This document shows positions 39,301-51,924 of a DNA stretch of 64,000 nt, one piece after another. The first letter of the stretch is position 1. Each line of letters starts with the position of its first letter. The notes beneath the pieces were generated by a model. That model ran no database searches and had not been told where the DNA came from. It worked only from the letters and a program-made list of their open reading frames with translations. The stretch covers positions 3,457,001 through 3,521,000 of the forward strand of contig JAWUZG010000173.1 of assembly GCA_036785705.1 (NCBI GenBank), written 5' to 3'. The translations under genes were made by a program, and so were the position numbers. The DNA is from Acanthornis magna (Eukaryota; Chordata; Aves; Passeriformes; Acanthizidae).

Positions 39301-39724
39301 GACTTAAGAGAAACACTGCTGAAAAACAAAACCAACGAGCCTATTATTTTTACATTATATTTTTGTTTTATGATGGCTTCAGTGAAATTACAGTCTTCAT
39401 GTGTGCCAGTGGTTTTTAATGCCCTAAGAAATGGGTTTGTCTATACACCTTCTTCAAACAAGTTTTAATTACATTCTCCAGCTTAAAGAACAAATATTTT
39501 CAATTTTATCTGAACATGGGGGAGAAATTGTGCAAAAACTGGGGGGACAAACAGAGTAAATCATTATTTTGATGTTATTTTGTTAAATCTAGTCTGGTCA
39601 CAAGACACCCTCCATCCCCCGTTCCCTTCCACCCTTCTATTGCAGCTGCACCCAGTCCTTTCTGATCTTATTTTATGTTCAGAGAGTCAGTGGGAAAGGA
39701 ACAGGTATGAATGGTTAAGGCATT
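36355..39724 (+). other. RIT2 intron after the 192-nt exon
   Basis: The intron begins with the donor GTAAGC. The exon frame stays open for 54 codons past the donor (stop near 36514). A-rich sequence lies at about 36770-36795. The segment 39000-39260 holds several TAAT cores in non-repetitive sequence and is a candidate conserved element. No RIT2 C-terminal exon was recognised. Confidence 0.6.
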
Positions 39725-39856
39725 CACAGAATCATGGAACGGTTTGTATTGGAAGGGACTTTAAAGCTCAGCTCATTCCAACCACTCTGCCATGGGCAGG
39801 GACACCCCCCACTAGACCAGGCTGCTCCAAGTCCCATCCAGCATGGCCTGGAACAT
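39725..39856 (-). mobile_element. CR1 LINE 3' end, antisense
   Basis: The plus strand reads CACAGAATCATGGAACGG (tail), then GGAAGGGACTTTAAAGCTCA, GCCATGGGCAGGGACACCC and AGGCTGCTCCAAGTCCCATC. Only the last 130 bp or so of the element are present. Confidence 0.92.
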
Positions 39857-40838
39857 TTATCTGTGTCCATTCCCTGATCTTTAGCCATTGCTTTAAGAAA
39901 TATTTAAGTATTATGTGCATTATATTTCATAGCTCTTTGATAGAAAAATACAGAACTAACTGTTTGATTATGTAACATTTTAATTTCAGTGTTTTCAAAC
40001 AGCAAAGTCATTAGATCAGTAAATGCATGCTTGTAGGTCTTTAATTATCATCAGATTTTCAGAAACGTAGCACCAACTGTTGGAAAATGCTACTGATACT
40101 TTCATTTCAGATAAGACTTGTCACTTTACTCCAGATGAGCACCTGTTTAAAACATGTGAAACAGATAAATATCTAATTAGAACACATTCAGCTTTAAAAA
40201 TACATTAAAGCTATTCAAACTCATGCCATACTAATGGTAAATTGCAGATTTATATAAAAATATTTAATAGTTAGGGCCTGTGGCATTACTGAAAGGTTAT
40301 TTAAAAACATGCATAAGCTTTACCTACTGATCATTGCAATACATTAATTACATTGAGCAATTCATAGGTCCTTTGAATAATATGCTCCAAGTCTGAGCTG
40401 TAAAACATTCTTTCTAGAAGCTTTTTCAAACTTTCAATGTGAATGTTAGAACTTCTCTGGAAATTGTAGCTACATAGAAATATCACAGCCTTCATGGAGC
40501 AGTTTTTCCTGTATGCTTTTTTCTGACCCCAGAGGAATCAGCTGTGGGCTCAGATGAGTCCATGGATAATATGTTGATGACCATTTAGCCCAGAGTTAGG
40601 AGGGCAGCTCCTGGCCTCTCTGGGAAGCCTGTCATCAAAGTTGTTAGTTTTGCCAGTACAGTCTTGCTCCTGAAAATAATCATGTAGTTGTTTGGCCTTC
40701 CACTCATGAGTTGCCTTACCAGCTTCAAGCAAAAATCTGAGAGGAGCAGTGTCTTTGAAAGCATTTCCCTCTATATCCCTCTCCTTCAGCAGAAAATTAA
40801 AAATTGACATGGAACCTGTCTTTTTCATCCAGAACTGT
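39857..40838 (+). other. RIT2 intron, no gene seen
   Basis: AT-rich intron between an antisense and a sense CR1. A 99-codon minus-strand frame at 40550-40849 has no recognisable similarity. Confidence 0.55.
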
Positions 40839-41118
40839 AGTGATAACAAGGGGGAAGGTGTCCAAACTGAAAGAGAGTAGGTTTAGGTCAGATGTTAGGA
40901 AGAAATTCTTCCCTGTGAGGGTGGTGAGGCCCTGGCACAGGTGCCCAGAGAAGCTGTGGCTGCTCCTGGATCCCTGGCAGTGTTCCAGGCCAGGCTGGAA
41001 AGGGCTTGGAGCAATCTGGGATAGTGGAAGGTGTCCCTGCCCGTGGCAGGAGTGGAACTGGATGGGCTTTAAGGCTCCTTCCAACCCAAACCACTTTATG
41101 ATCCTGTGACTTTATGAT
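40839..41118 (+). mobile_element. CR1 LINE 3' end, sense
   Basis: The blocks AGGTTTAGGTCAGATGTTAGG, GAAGAAATTCTTCCCTGTGA, GCCCAGAGAAGCTGTGGCTG and GGAAGGTGTCCCTGCCC appear in order. The tail is a mutated octamer series (CTTTATGATCCTGTGACTTT, then ATGATTT). This is the last 280 bp of a CR1 copy; overlapping open frames of up to 101 codons are by-products. Confidence 0.93.
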
Positions 41119-42402
41119 TTAACATGGAAAAATATATTCCTTGGAGTGCAAATCTATTACAGCATTTTCACTGTATTTTTTCTCTAAGGTTTTATAATAC
41201 CATAAGATAATTCTCAAACCAGGATTACAGTAAATTTTCATGATCAGAACCAGCTGAATTTTCTCACTTCAATGAGGTTTTACTGTGGAATTTGCTCAAG
41301 ATACACTGACTGGTTATCAGAAAATGTGTGTCAACTTTTGGATTTTTCATTTTGACAGTTGCTCTATTTTCATGCTTCTCAAACCTTGAAATATCTGTTG
41401 AGTCTGAGACAGATAAAGTTTTTGTTTTGTTTTGGTTTTGTTTAGCTTTTTAAAAAAAAAAAAGTTGTTTTGATTTGGTTTCTTTTGTGTGAGTAACTGG
41501 TATATATATCAAAAATTGTCAGTCTGTACCTTCTGGTGCCTGGTTGCGATACTGAAAACACGTAAAGAATATGATCTTATATTTTACTTTTTATTTTATT
41601 TTTCAGTGCATGACTATGAAACACTGTTTACTAGATGCTCTCTTACTCATATTATGAATCATGAAACTGCAGTATTATGAATTCCTTACCTTAGCATCAG
41701 ACTGAATTCTGTTGCTTTTGGTATTAAAGCTGCTTTGAAATTTGTAACTGTACTTTGACACCAGCAGTTCCATTTTCTCCGGAAGACATTTAGGTAGAAA
41801 ATTCTGTACTGAAGAAAGGCTATTTTTTCCCATTATTCAGACCAGTGCCCTACACAAAGAATGAAAGGTTTCAATTTTCCTTCTGAACTTTTTAACTGAA
41901 AGTCAAGGGAGATGCATTTTTTGCTGCTTATTAACAAAGAGTAGCATACATTTGTGTTAATTACAGACATTTTAAAGTGGTGAGATTAAATGACTTGGCC
42001 AGACTCTCTACAAAATCCATGCAGAAAACCAGGATTTATCACATGTCATAGAAGTGTCTCATAAAATGAGATGTATCTGTCTGGGAAGAAGTCTGTCTTG
42101 CTGCTGACAGCAGAGGGAGGCTCAGACAACCACCTTCCTTGCCATTTTACAGTGGTGCTGGGGTGAGACGAAAACTTACAAAATTGTTTCTGACATCTTC
42201 TCAGTTGAGAACCAAAACTTACTGATTCATTCTGTTATTGCTGCTGCTAACTACAGACTGTACTTCTGAACCATGCGCTCATCTTTCCTTTCGTTTTTGA
42301 ATGAACAAAATCCTAGACAATGACTACAAAATCGTAATGGAAATTTAATGGAAAAAATCCAGAGGAGAATATGGCACAGAGGAGGATATTCTTCAAAACT
42401 AT
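41119..42402 (+). other. RIT2 intron, no gene seen
   Basis: AT-rich intron with an A-run at about 41451-41463. Nothing else is recognised. Confidence 0.55.
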
Positions 42403-42826
42403 TTCATGTCCAGAGAAGGGGAGCTGGGGGAAGGTCTGGAGCACAAGCCTTAAGAGGAGCAGCTGAGGGAGCTGGGAAAGGGCTCAGCCTGGAGAAAAGG
42501 AGGCTCAGGGGGACCTTGTGGCTCTGCACAGCTCCTGACAGGAGGGGACAGCTGGGGGGTCGGGCTGTGCTCCCAGGGAACAGCGACAGGAGGAGAGGGA
42601 ATGGCCTCAGGCTGGGCCAGGGGAAGTTCACGTTTGATATCACGGAAAATTCCTTCAGGGTTGTCAATCCCTGACACAGCTGCCCAGGACAGTGGTGGAT
42701 TCCTCATCCCTGGGGGGATTTAAAAGGTGGGTGGATGTGGCACCTGGGGACATGGGTTAGTGGGGGCCTTGGGCTGAGGGAATGGTTGGACTCAGCTTTT
42801 CCAACTTCAGGGATTCTTGGGTTCTG
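42403..42826 (+). mobile_element. CR1 LINE 3'-end fragment, sense
   Basis: It contains GTCCAGAGAAGGGGAGCTGG, GGTCTGGAGCACAAGCC, CAGCCTGGAGAAAAGGAGG, AATGGCCTCAGGCTGG, and a CATCCCTGGGGGGATTT block, then GGTTGGACTCAGCTTTTCC. It parallels the copy at 5190-5652 block by block. The octamer tail is largely lost (GATTCTTGGGTTCTG). The left boundary is approximate. Confidence 0.9.
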
Positions 42827-43360
42827 TTTATTTTAATTTTTTATTGAATTTTTAGATTAATTCATTCATCCATTTTGATTCCATCCTGCCTGTTCATTTC
42901 CCATGGATGTTCACATAGTTCCATTTTCCATCTGTGCCTGATGAAAATGTATTAAATTTGTAAGGAGTTGACTTCGTCAGTTATATCCACGTGCCTACAC
43001 ATTGCCTTCCCACATTATATCACATCATACTCTTTGTTTGATCTTCAAAATCTGAACAATATAAGCCATTTTTGCTGTTTTAATGGAGTTATGACATTCG
43101 TCTCAATATTTGGAATTAAAACTCTGAAGTTGTCACAATGTTTTATTATCCTAGAAAACTGTCAGGCCTTTGAATAATCACTTTGTTGCATTATCAAAAT
43201 GCATATCTGCATTCTGTCATGCTCCTCTACATGTCTAACTTCTATTTATTTTTAATTGATTTTGATTTTTCAACATTTCTTTTGCATTATTCATTGTACT
43301 AAGAAGTCTTTCTCGTATAGTTTAAAAGAAAAAAGTCTTTGTAGTGCTTTTCCTCCAGCC

Positions 43361-43400
<40 letters not shown>

Positions 43401-44526
43401 AAAAGAGAAATGTGTGTTTTTCTATGTCAGTGCAATTGTAGAATTAAATTTGTCGGTTACAGTCTTTTGGAAGGAATTTCTGTTATTATCAACTTAACAG
43501 TCTTTAGCATTCGTTTACACATAATTTACCTCCTCGTCATTACAATGCTTTTGTGTTTCCACAACTTCCCCCAAACCATGGCTTCTTATTACCCAGGCTG
43601 CGGTAAATGCCATCAGACAGACAGACAATTGCAATGAAACTGTTGGCATATTTCTCAATTTATAATTCTGCTAACCTCTCATGAGCCACCCAGTAAGTCC
43701 TGTAATTCTTTCAGCATGGAGCAGAAGACTTTTGAAGGGTACTAAGATGAAGATAACAAGCTGCTCTGTAGGAGAAAAAAAAAAAACAGCAAAACAATAG
43801 CTGCACTGCAGATAATAAAATGTTTATAATGTAAAACCTGGATATTCAGAGATAAAACCAAAGGCAGCTAATTGGCTGTAGCTGAAGCAGGACAAAGCAG
43901 GACAGAGGTATACACAGGGGAGGGTGTTGCAAGGTCACTTCACTGCTAGGGATATTAAACAGCAGCGCAATTCATATTGTTTTGAAAGGCTCAGAGTACT
44001 TCTCTCTCCCTGCTTTAACTTCACTATTCACCTCAGAGACTTTTGTCCTCCCCATGCACTGAATCCTGATTTGGCATTACCTTGTGTGACTTCAGTGGGA
44101 GAACGCCTGGGAGGAGAAGTGTGAAGGTACAGAGAGGCTCTCTCACCTTGTGGCTTCTCCATAGAGGTTTCTCCCCAGCGTGAGCTTGGGCTGAGTTTTG
44201 TCTGCTTGTCCTGCAAATTAATAAAGATTGACTGTTGTGAAGGTTTTCATATGACAGTCACGTCAGCAGGATCTTTTGTTGTAATTAAAACAAGCAAGTC
44301 ATGCTGTAAAACTTCCACACAAAACTGTGGGGTTGGAGGAGAATAGGGCTTGTTTGCAAGAAACTTCCGGGTGCTGCAGCTTTCCTCAAAATCCCTCAGA
44401 GGGAAACACGTTGGTTGGACAATGACCACACAGAGAGGTACAGCTTGCAAGGGAAACCAAGTGGTACAATTTTTTGGGTGGCTGGTGCTTAGTCAGAAGC
44501 CTGTACAGCTGCCTCTGTTGGATATT
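42827..44526 (+). other. RIT2 intron, no gene seen
   Basis: Intron DNA holding the (AAAG)n microsatellite at 43361-43403. No coding or transposon similarity is recognised elsewhere in the stretch. Confidence 0.55.
43361..43403. repeat. (AAAG)n microsatellite, about 10 perfect units
   Basis: A pure tetranucleotide run of roughly 43 bp that grades into A-rich sequence. It is long and uninterrupted enough to be length-variable between individuals. It reads as alternating Lys/Glu/Arg in chance frames. Confidence 0.95.
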
Positions 44527-45058
44527 TGCTGTGGTTTAACCCCAGTTGGGAACTGAATACCGTGCTGCCACTCACTCCCTCTGCTCCTGCTGGGGAGGAA
44601 AATTTGAAAACAAAACAAAACAAAAGTAAACCTTTTAATAATTGAAGCAAAATAAAATATAAAATAATAGTGATATTAATGATAATAATGACAAAAAAGA
44701 GAGACAGGGAGGAACAAAACCCAAAAGAAACAAGTTATGTTTGCCATTCACTGACCGATGTCCAGCACATTCCTGAACAGAAATAAGCAGCTCCTGGCCC
44801 ATTCCCCTCAGCTGATACTGAGCTGGAGTATCCCTTTGGCCAGCATTGGTCAGCTCTCCTGGTCATGCTTTCCTGTGGCTTTTTGTGTACCTGTTCATGG
44901 GTGGAGCCTTGGACATCAAAAAGTCCTTTACTGGAGTGAGCACTGCTGAGCAACACCTAAAACATCACTGTGTTATCAACATTATTCTCATTCTAGATCC
45001 AAAACACAGCACTGTACCAGCTACTAAAATGAAAATTAATCTTGATGGAACCAGGGCA
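44527..45058 (-). mobile_element. Solo LTR of an avian endogenous retrovirus
   Basis: On the plus strand it begins TGCTGTGGTTTAACCCC and ends near ACCAGGGCA. In between are AGTATCCCTTTGGCCAGC, a CTGCTGAGCAACACCTAAAA block and GCACTGTACCAGCTACT. These blocks correspond to the LTR at 56114. The reverse complement carries ATTAAA as a possible poly(A) signal, so retroviral sense is probably the minus strand. No gag, pol or env sequence adjoins it. No target-site duplication is evident. The family name is left open. Confidence 0.75.
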
Positions 45059-45787
45059 AAAGAAAAATTTGGAGAGAGCTAATACTTCCTGAAGGACTTG
45101 CATAGCTCATTTTTCACCAGCATAGCAAGGTGTAAGGAAGGAGTGCTGTGTAACTCTCTCTCCAGTTCTTGCCCTAACCCTTTTATGTTATTTACTGTAG
45201 TTCCAGTTCAGAAAATTGTTTAAGCATACACTTAGCTAGCATGGAACTAATTCATGTTTTTCAACTTAATCTCCACTTGAGCGAAGATGCTGTCCTGAAA
45301 GTGAGACAGTAAAGAGCAACTTTGTAAAAATAAAAGAAATCTTTGCAAAGTGGCATATTAATATAGGCAGCTGCATTTATTGAGAGTGTTGTTTGTACAA
45401 AAATGTGAATTCCTGGTAACAAGGATCTCTTGGTATGTGTTTTTGCAGTAGGAGGTCAAACTACTTGAAAGTAGAAATTTTGCCAGAATTTAATTACAGC
45501 TCATTATGGTTTTATTAATAATAAGGGCATGGCCTAGCATTTAAAGAAAAGGAGATTAATCAGTTTAATCATCTTTCATTTTTTAAGATTTACTTGTATT
45601 CTTGTCTTAATGACTCACTTTTTTTTTCCCCAGATGAATTAAAAAGTTAGAGAGATTTGTTTTTAATCATATCTAACAATTTGCCTAAGAATAGCAGCAT
45701 GTTAGCTTCACACACTGTGGCATTGTTTAAGTTGTACAATAATGACAAAAAAAGGAAAAGAAAAAGCCCAAAAATCCTCTACCCTCC

Positions 45788-45828
45788 AAAAAAAAAAAAC
45801 AAAAAAAAAAAAAACCCCAAAAAACAAT
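45788..45828. repeat. A-rich low-complexity tract
   Basis: Two long A-runs separated by a single C, followed by CCCC and another A-run. No transposon body adjoins it on the left that would make it a poly(A) tail. Confidence 0.85.
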
Positions 45829-48462
45829 GCAGTCCAAAAAAGTAAGTGAAGGGGAAAACTTGTGCTAATATCTCATCCATGGTTTCCAAATTTTATTATA
45901 TAAAATCCATGTAAAAGAGCAACTTCTAAATCTCTGAGTAAATTCTTTTACATAGCACAGTTATTTCAAGGAGATCCAGGAAATCACCTAATACAAAATT
46001 ACATTAAAGTACATTATTACACTTGAAACTCAAGATGTTAAATATCTCCAAAATATCAAAATTTGGGTTTCAGTGTCAGTCATTTACTTTACTAATCACA
46101 CAGTTTTTCTCATCAGTACCCCAGAGCCTTTCTGGGGGTTAGGGTGTGCTGTTTATTTGAAATTAATATGTATTGAGTTTGATACAGCTTGGTATCTTCA
46201 TCTACCTTCTGCTGATGAGTGTGTATTCTAAAAGAAAAGCATGGACTTCCCTTCTGCCATTACTGCATTTATTTCCTCTGTCACTCGGGAAATGTTCTTT
46301 CTCTCTGCTTCCATCTAAGTCTTTTTTACCACCTACTACAATTAAAAAATATTAATGAGGATAAAAAAAATATGTCTTGTCATTTTTTTAAAAGTCATCT
46401 GGTACAAGCACTGACACAAATATGCAGGATTTTGTGTGGTTTTGTGTCTGTTTGCATGTTTTAACACCATAATCTAACACCAACATTATTCTCAGTACAG
46501 GATATTCATCAGCACCATGGGCCACCCTTGGGGTATTGCTGTCATAAATAGTTAGACATTGAAATTTTGAATTTGCTTTACATTTTCCCTGAGGTGGTGG
46601 GGGAGACAGTGTCTTTACATTTAATGATGACTTTCATTAACAAAACCATGGGATAATTTCTCATTCTTTTCCTAGCTGTGACTAATATAATATCTTAGTA
46701 AAAAAAAAAAAAAGGTAAAACTTGCCTTGTTTTCCTAGACCTCCATTCATTTATACAGCTAATAATTTGTTGGATTGTAAAACCTGAGGAAGCATGACAT
46801 GGTTATGTTTTATTGAGTTTTCCCCCCTTCCCTCTAAAATCTGAGTGATTTTTTCCAGATGTGCTTAGTCTGAGTCTACTAAAACTGCAGACCAAACCTT
46901 GTGACCTTCTTATCATAGTTTCAAACCTTCCTAGAACTGATTCTAACCTCGCACCAGCTACTGTCACTGAGCCTTCGCATGTTTTCCACTGGAGCCAAAG
47001 ACCAAGATTAGGCAGGTGATCAGGCTGAGAGGGATATTCAAATTCTCAGAGATATCTGGGCATTTTCACTTCATTCTGAAACGATGCAGAAAGTGGGTGT
47101 CAGGTGGCATTCCCCTAAGCTCTTTTGCTCTCTTTCTCAACGTATCGTGCTAAGAAAATTGTGTGGATTTTCCCCATTTGATTAAAAATAAAGATTTTTT
47201 TTCCTTGGTGGTTTTTATTAACAGGTTATTTGTAATAGATCTAGAAGAGATTTCAGGTGTTTGTGGTTTTTGTGTAGTCAGAGAAGGAGGTGGAAGAGGA
47301 GGAGGGTGAAAGAGGGATTAGGAATGATCTGTGCTTTCCTTAGAGTGAAATACACCTTGAACACTTGCCAGACCTGTGGCCTCTGACTTGGATTGGGATC
47401 CAGACCCATGTATCTCATTTCCCAGTGCACTCTACTGAAAAAATGCTGCTCATGGAGAAGTTGCATTCCCTTTTAACCCCATTTTCTTTCCCATCTGAAG
47501 TGAAGGAGATGATTTCACTGATGATTGCCTGTGACTACAAGATGACTGGTGATGGCAGGTAACCTTTTCAAGACTATAATGTTCTCAAAATCAGGAGGGG
47601 ATTAGAACTTGAGAGTAGTTTGATTTGGTTTTGAGGATCTGCAATGTTGAGAATGCCTGAGATCTGCCAGGAAACAAAAGAAGGAAAATGAGGAAAGGTA
47701 GAGATCATAAATGGGTCAGTAACACTTGGTGATCAGTGAGATTTCAGCATGAAAGTTCTTTGGGAAATATCAGGCAGTACTTCAGACATCAGACATGGTG
47801 GTATCTGTAAAAATTTAATTCTTAATTGAGTTCCAGAGTAAACATAAGAATTTTAAATTACTTAATGTTAATATACTGCTGTATTTTGAGACAGAGAGCA
47901 CGTCACTGATATCTTTGCTCTTGCTAAGGTATTGAGCCTTATTTGATAAATATTTGTGAGAAGAAAGAAGTGAAGTGTGAGAAGTGTTCCTGAGTAGCAA
48001 TTCATTAATTACTGCTTTTCCTTGCTAAAAGCATACATCTCAGTCCTTTGTGCTTTATTAGGAGAGAACTAGTCCCAGATAATTTTGTGAAAGGATAATT
48101 TCTAGATGAAAAGTGTCTATTGAAGCTCTTAAGCTTCCGGGGAAGAATTTTGTTGTATTCAGTGTGGCCTGTTCTTCAGCCGCTGTGGAATCTGGAGCAC
48201 AAAGCCATGGCTAAATGGGACAGCGGCAAAAGTGTCTTTTTACTCTCTTCTGGAAATCTTTCCTGGCATTTTTATTATCAGGAGTGAAGAAATTAATAAT
48301 AACTGAATGTTTCTTTATGCCAAAATATGTCTATCTGAGGTGCAATTAATGTTCAGAACTTGCTGGAGAATCTCCCACTGTTTGTACCATTGTTCTGTGA
48401 ACAGAAAGAGTGACATACTTTGCACTGCTGTCAACCCAGCAATTTTTATTTCATTCAAATTT

Positions 48463-48481
48463 AACACACACACACACACAC
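48463..48481. repeat. Short (CA)n microsatellite
   Basis: About nine perfect AC/CA dinucleotide units. Confidence 0.9.
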
Positions 48482-49619
48482 AACATACTTCTTTTACTAA
48501 TTTTGAAACGCTATAATATTAAAAAAAATATGTATTTGTCCCAATTGCCTGACATTTTCAATATGGAACATCCGTAAAAGAGAAATTGCTTTTTATGGAG
48601 CACAGGTAAAAAGGCCATGAGGGAAACAGAAGATAATTAATGAAAAAAAACCCTCATAAAAAACAGTGGAATAGTTCCAAAGGGAATTTTTTTTCATTCT
48701 TCTTATGCAGTAAAGTAAAAGGCTTGTTGTTATGCCAATATTATACAGTAGTGCAGAAATCTTTATCTCTATAATCAGCAAATTCCTTAACCTTGTGGCT
48801 AGAAAGTCTGTTCTTCTTTGGAAGTGTGCTTCATTAAAGCAAGATAGGATTGTAATGGCCGTTTTCCCTCAAATTTAAAAATATAAAGAAACAGCAAATT
48901 TTGATAATATCGAAATCTCTGGCAGAAAACAGTTCTGTAAAAAAAAAGAAAAGGTATATTTACACAGAAAATTAGCACAATGCAATAGTGAAAACTCCCA
49001 CGCTACCTGAAATTAAGTAATGAGCTGTTACTTAGAAACCCCATAAGGCCATTATCCACTTAAATGTATTAAGCCTTCAGCTTCTTCAATGAATAGTTTT
49101 ATTTGTCTAGATAGTGATTGAAAATAGTTAATTTAGGATATCTCAATTTTTCTGTTGATGGAAGTATCAACAATGCCTGTATTATATCCTTTTTCCTGCT
49201 GTGTGTTCTTCTCCTTGAAATTCTAAAGTCTGAAAAAAGTCAGTAATGTTCTGCCTTTACCTGCCTCCACATCTGTGGTTTTATCTTGAGGAATAATGTA
49301 CCTAAATTACAAGATTTTGTGGTAGTTGTGTTCTGAACAATCACAGGGAAGACAGAGAATGCTGAAGTGACTTCGAATGACAGAAATGTGGATACTCAAT
49401 GTTGAAAAATGGTGTTATGACATTAAGTTTAGTTCATTATTTATATCAGGGTAAGAGTGGTTGATATAGAAGATCTGCACGCAGAACATAAGCTTCCCAA
49501 AATCTGGAATTAGGACTTTAAGTCTGAGGGTTCTTTAGTAGGCTGTCTAAATTCAGTACTTAGGCAGCTTATAAAAATGTTAGAAAGGAGAGATTTTAGA
49601 ACTAACTGGTAATATGTGT

Positions 49620-49945
49620 GGTAACAAATCATCAGGAACAGATGTTCCAAAGAGTTCTAAAAGAGTTAAAGTACAAAATTGCTGAACTATTAACTATGCT
49701 TAAAATGGAATCAGCAATAGAGAAATAGAAGATGGCGTGTGCAGAACAGCCCAGGGATATGCAGGCCAGTAAATCTGAGTTCCGCTGGAAAAATTGATAG
49801 CTACTACAAGAAATAGTAGGAATAACAAATATATGAATAAACATGTGTAAAGGAATAAGAAAGATATGAATAAACATAATTTTACAAGCTAACGTCATTG
49901 TGGCTTTCAGAGAGGTTACTTGAGCCTGACAAATTAAGTCAACAA
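49620..49945 (+). mobile_element. Degenerate LINE reverse-transcriptase fragment (CR1/L3-like)
   Basis: Three pieces in order resemble CR1/L3-type ORF2. Near 49641 a frame reads VLKELKYKIAELLT. Near 49757 another reads CRPVNLSSAGKID, close to the YRPVSLTSVPGKI motif. Near 49890 another reads RHCGFQRGYLSLTN, close to the QHGFTRGKSCLTN motif. Stops and frameshifts separate them. The spacing and order match the family, so this is probably a real but old copy lacking its 3' tail. The family is less certain than the LINE call. Confidence 0.6.
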
Positions 49946-51924
49946 ACACACAAGGAACAGGATTATGGCCGTAAGTTTCTTAAATTTCCAAAGAATTTTA
50001 TGTGAATAACAAAAAAAAAATTGAAGGAAGATATGTTACGTGTTAGTAAGTGTCAAAAAGAAGAACTAGCAAAGGTAGGAATAAACAGTGAAAAATGAAA
50101 AGTGATTACGTTTGTATCTCCAGGCGGATATAGATACTCCTCTTTGAAATATATCCGCCAATAATTAGACAATAAGGTGAGAGACTTTCTATTTAACTGT
50201 TTTGGTAAGTATTTCATCTGTTTGGGGTGGTAAAATTGACAGTTGAACATGATGAAGTTTAAGATCAATTCTCAATACATTTAATATAAAGAGCATGCAT
50301 TGTTCCTAACAATACAAGAACTGGCAGAATTAATTGATTAATCAGATTATATGTTAGAAAAGTGAAAATTACTTCCTACACAGAGCATAAGTAAACTATG
50401 GGTCACAATGTTGTAGGAATTACAAATGTAAAACGTTATTTTTCTGGTTTAAAAAAGTTATTCTACCAGATGTGCAAGGAATTTTAAAGAAAAACATGAC
50501 ATTTCTAACTCTGGAAGTGCCTGAGCCTTGGATTCCCCAAAGCTGCAAGGAGATTGCAGTTAGATTTTCTGTGTTTCATCTTCTTTCATGTCTTGTCCCT
50601 GAGCAAGTTGCTGCTGTTGATGGTAGCATGGAGGAGCAAGATGGAACTGTGGTCTAATTTATTCAGTGTCACTGCTGTTCTGCTATAACATGTATATAAA
50701 ATGAACCATAACAACTGAATTTGAGAGGGCAAACACACAGATCTCTCATGAAAACATCCATTTACATAAGTATTTGAATGCCCATGCACTCATATATTAT
50801 ACATTAATGTGTACAGTAGTATTAACACAGTGTTAATATAATCACTGTAGTTATGTTATGATTGTATGATTATTATATAATCATTAATATTATATGATAA
50901 TTACTGCTAACGATGGTTGGTATGGATTTCCACTGGGATTCTTTCAGTTTTCTTCCTTGTCTCTTTTTCTGAGGTACTCTATTTTCCAAGCAAATGTTAG
51001 CTTGAAGCAGATGTTCAGTCTGTGCTATAAAACAGTCCAGCACAATGGTCCCAAGAGCTCTTTCTTTTCAAAAGTCTATGAATCTTTTAATACTCTTTCA
51101 TTTTTCTTTAGGGTCAGGGAGATTGTTAGCAGTAGTCATAGATACTAGAATAATTTCTGGCAAGGAAATAAAGAAAATATTAGATAATGAAGCCAATTGA
51201 ATCCAAACTAAAGGTTACCAGAAACCTTTCTGACGTGTGTGGTGGTGTTCTTGAATTTAAAGTGTACATTAAATATACACATAAGACAAGAATCAGGAAC
51301 GGTATTAGAAATAACCCAGGAAACCTGACTTCTACTCATCAGATCAAACATCAGATAATGTTGTCTCCCTCATGCATGTTTATATGCATTGTCTCATTTC
51401 ACAGCAGAAAATAACAAGTAGTAAGGGGTGGAGAGAGTCACTGATGCAAGCTCCAAAGCCTAAGGCTGGCATTGCCTTTCAAAACAATTTTGGCTATGAG
51501 TGCTTACAAACAGATGTCAGGCTGGGGAAAAAACCTGATCAGCAGTGCCACTAATTTGATGTCCTCAATGCTTCACTAGCTGCATGATTTCCCATCCTGG
51601 ACTACTGGCCCATTAAACCTGTCTTTTATTGCATAGTCATAAAGCTGAATGACAGAAAATACATAATTAAGACTAGTCAAATGGAAGGCAAAGGATCTAC
51701 ATTGATCCCATTTGTCTGAGATAGTGAGGGACAAATTGGAATCTAAGGGCTAATGTAGAGGTACATTAAAGTGTTTGCTTTTTGTTGAGATTTTTATAAC
51801 AATGTGGGAAAATGATAGGTGCACAGACAGAGCTATTATCCCAGTTATCTGACACACCGGGAATAAAGGAAAAAAACATATTTCCTAAGGCATTTGTATG
51901 GCCTTAATATTTCTCCCAAGAAAA
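49946..51924 (+). other. RIT2 intron, no gene seen
   Basis: AT-rich intron. The segment 50780-50905 is especially AT-rich and holds the palindrome at 50821-50837 and several TAAT/ATTA words. No gene is supported. Confidence 0.55.
50821..50837. repeat. Perfect 8+1+8 inverted repeat
   Basis: ATTAACAC, one A, then GTGTTAAT. It lies in a strongly AT-rich block and could form a small hairpin, but such palindromes also arise by chance. Confidence 0.5.

Larger units (their letters stand above)
45059..49619 (+). other. RIT2 intron, no gene seen
   Basis: About 4.5 kb without recognised transposon. It contains an A-rich tract at about 45788-45828, an A-run at 46700-46713 and a (CA)n run at 48463-48481. 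Open frames are short and unsupported. Confidence 0.6.

Noticed and set aside
39580..39975. 131-codon plus-strand ORF
   Set aside because: Its middle is antisense CR1 (39725-39856) and the flanks show no conserved protein.
45788..45828. Poly(A) tract as a tail of a processed pseudogene
   Set aside because: No coding similarity precedes it, and it is interrupted by C residues.
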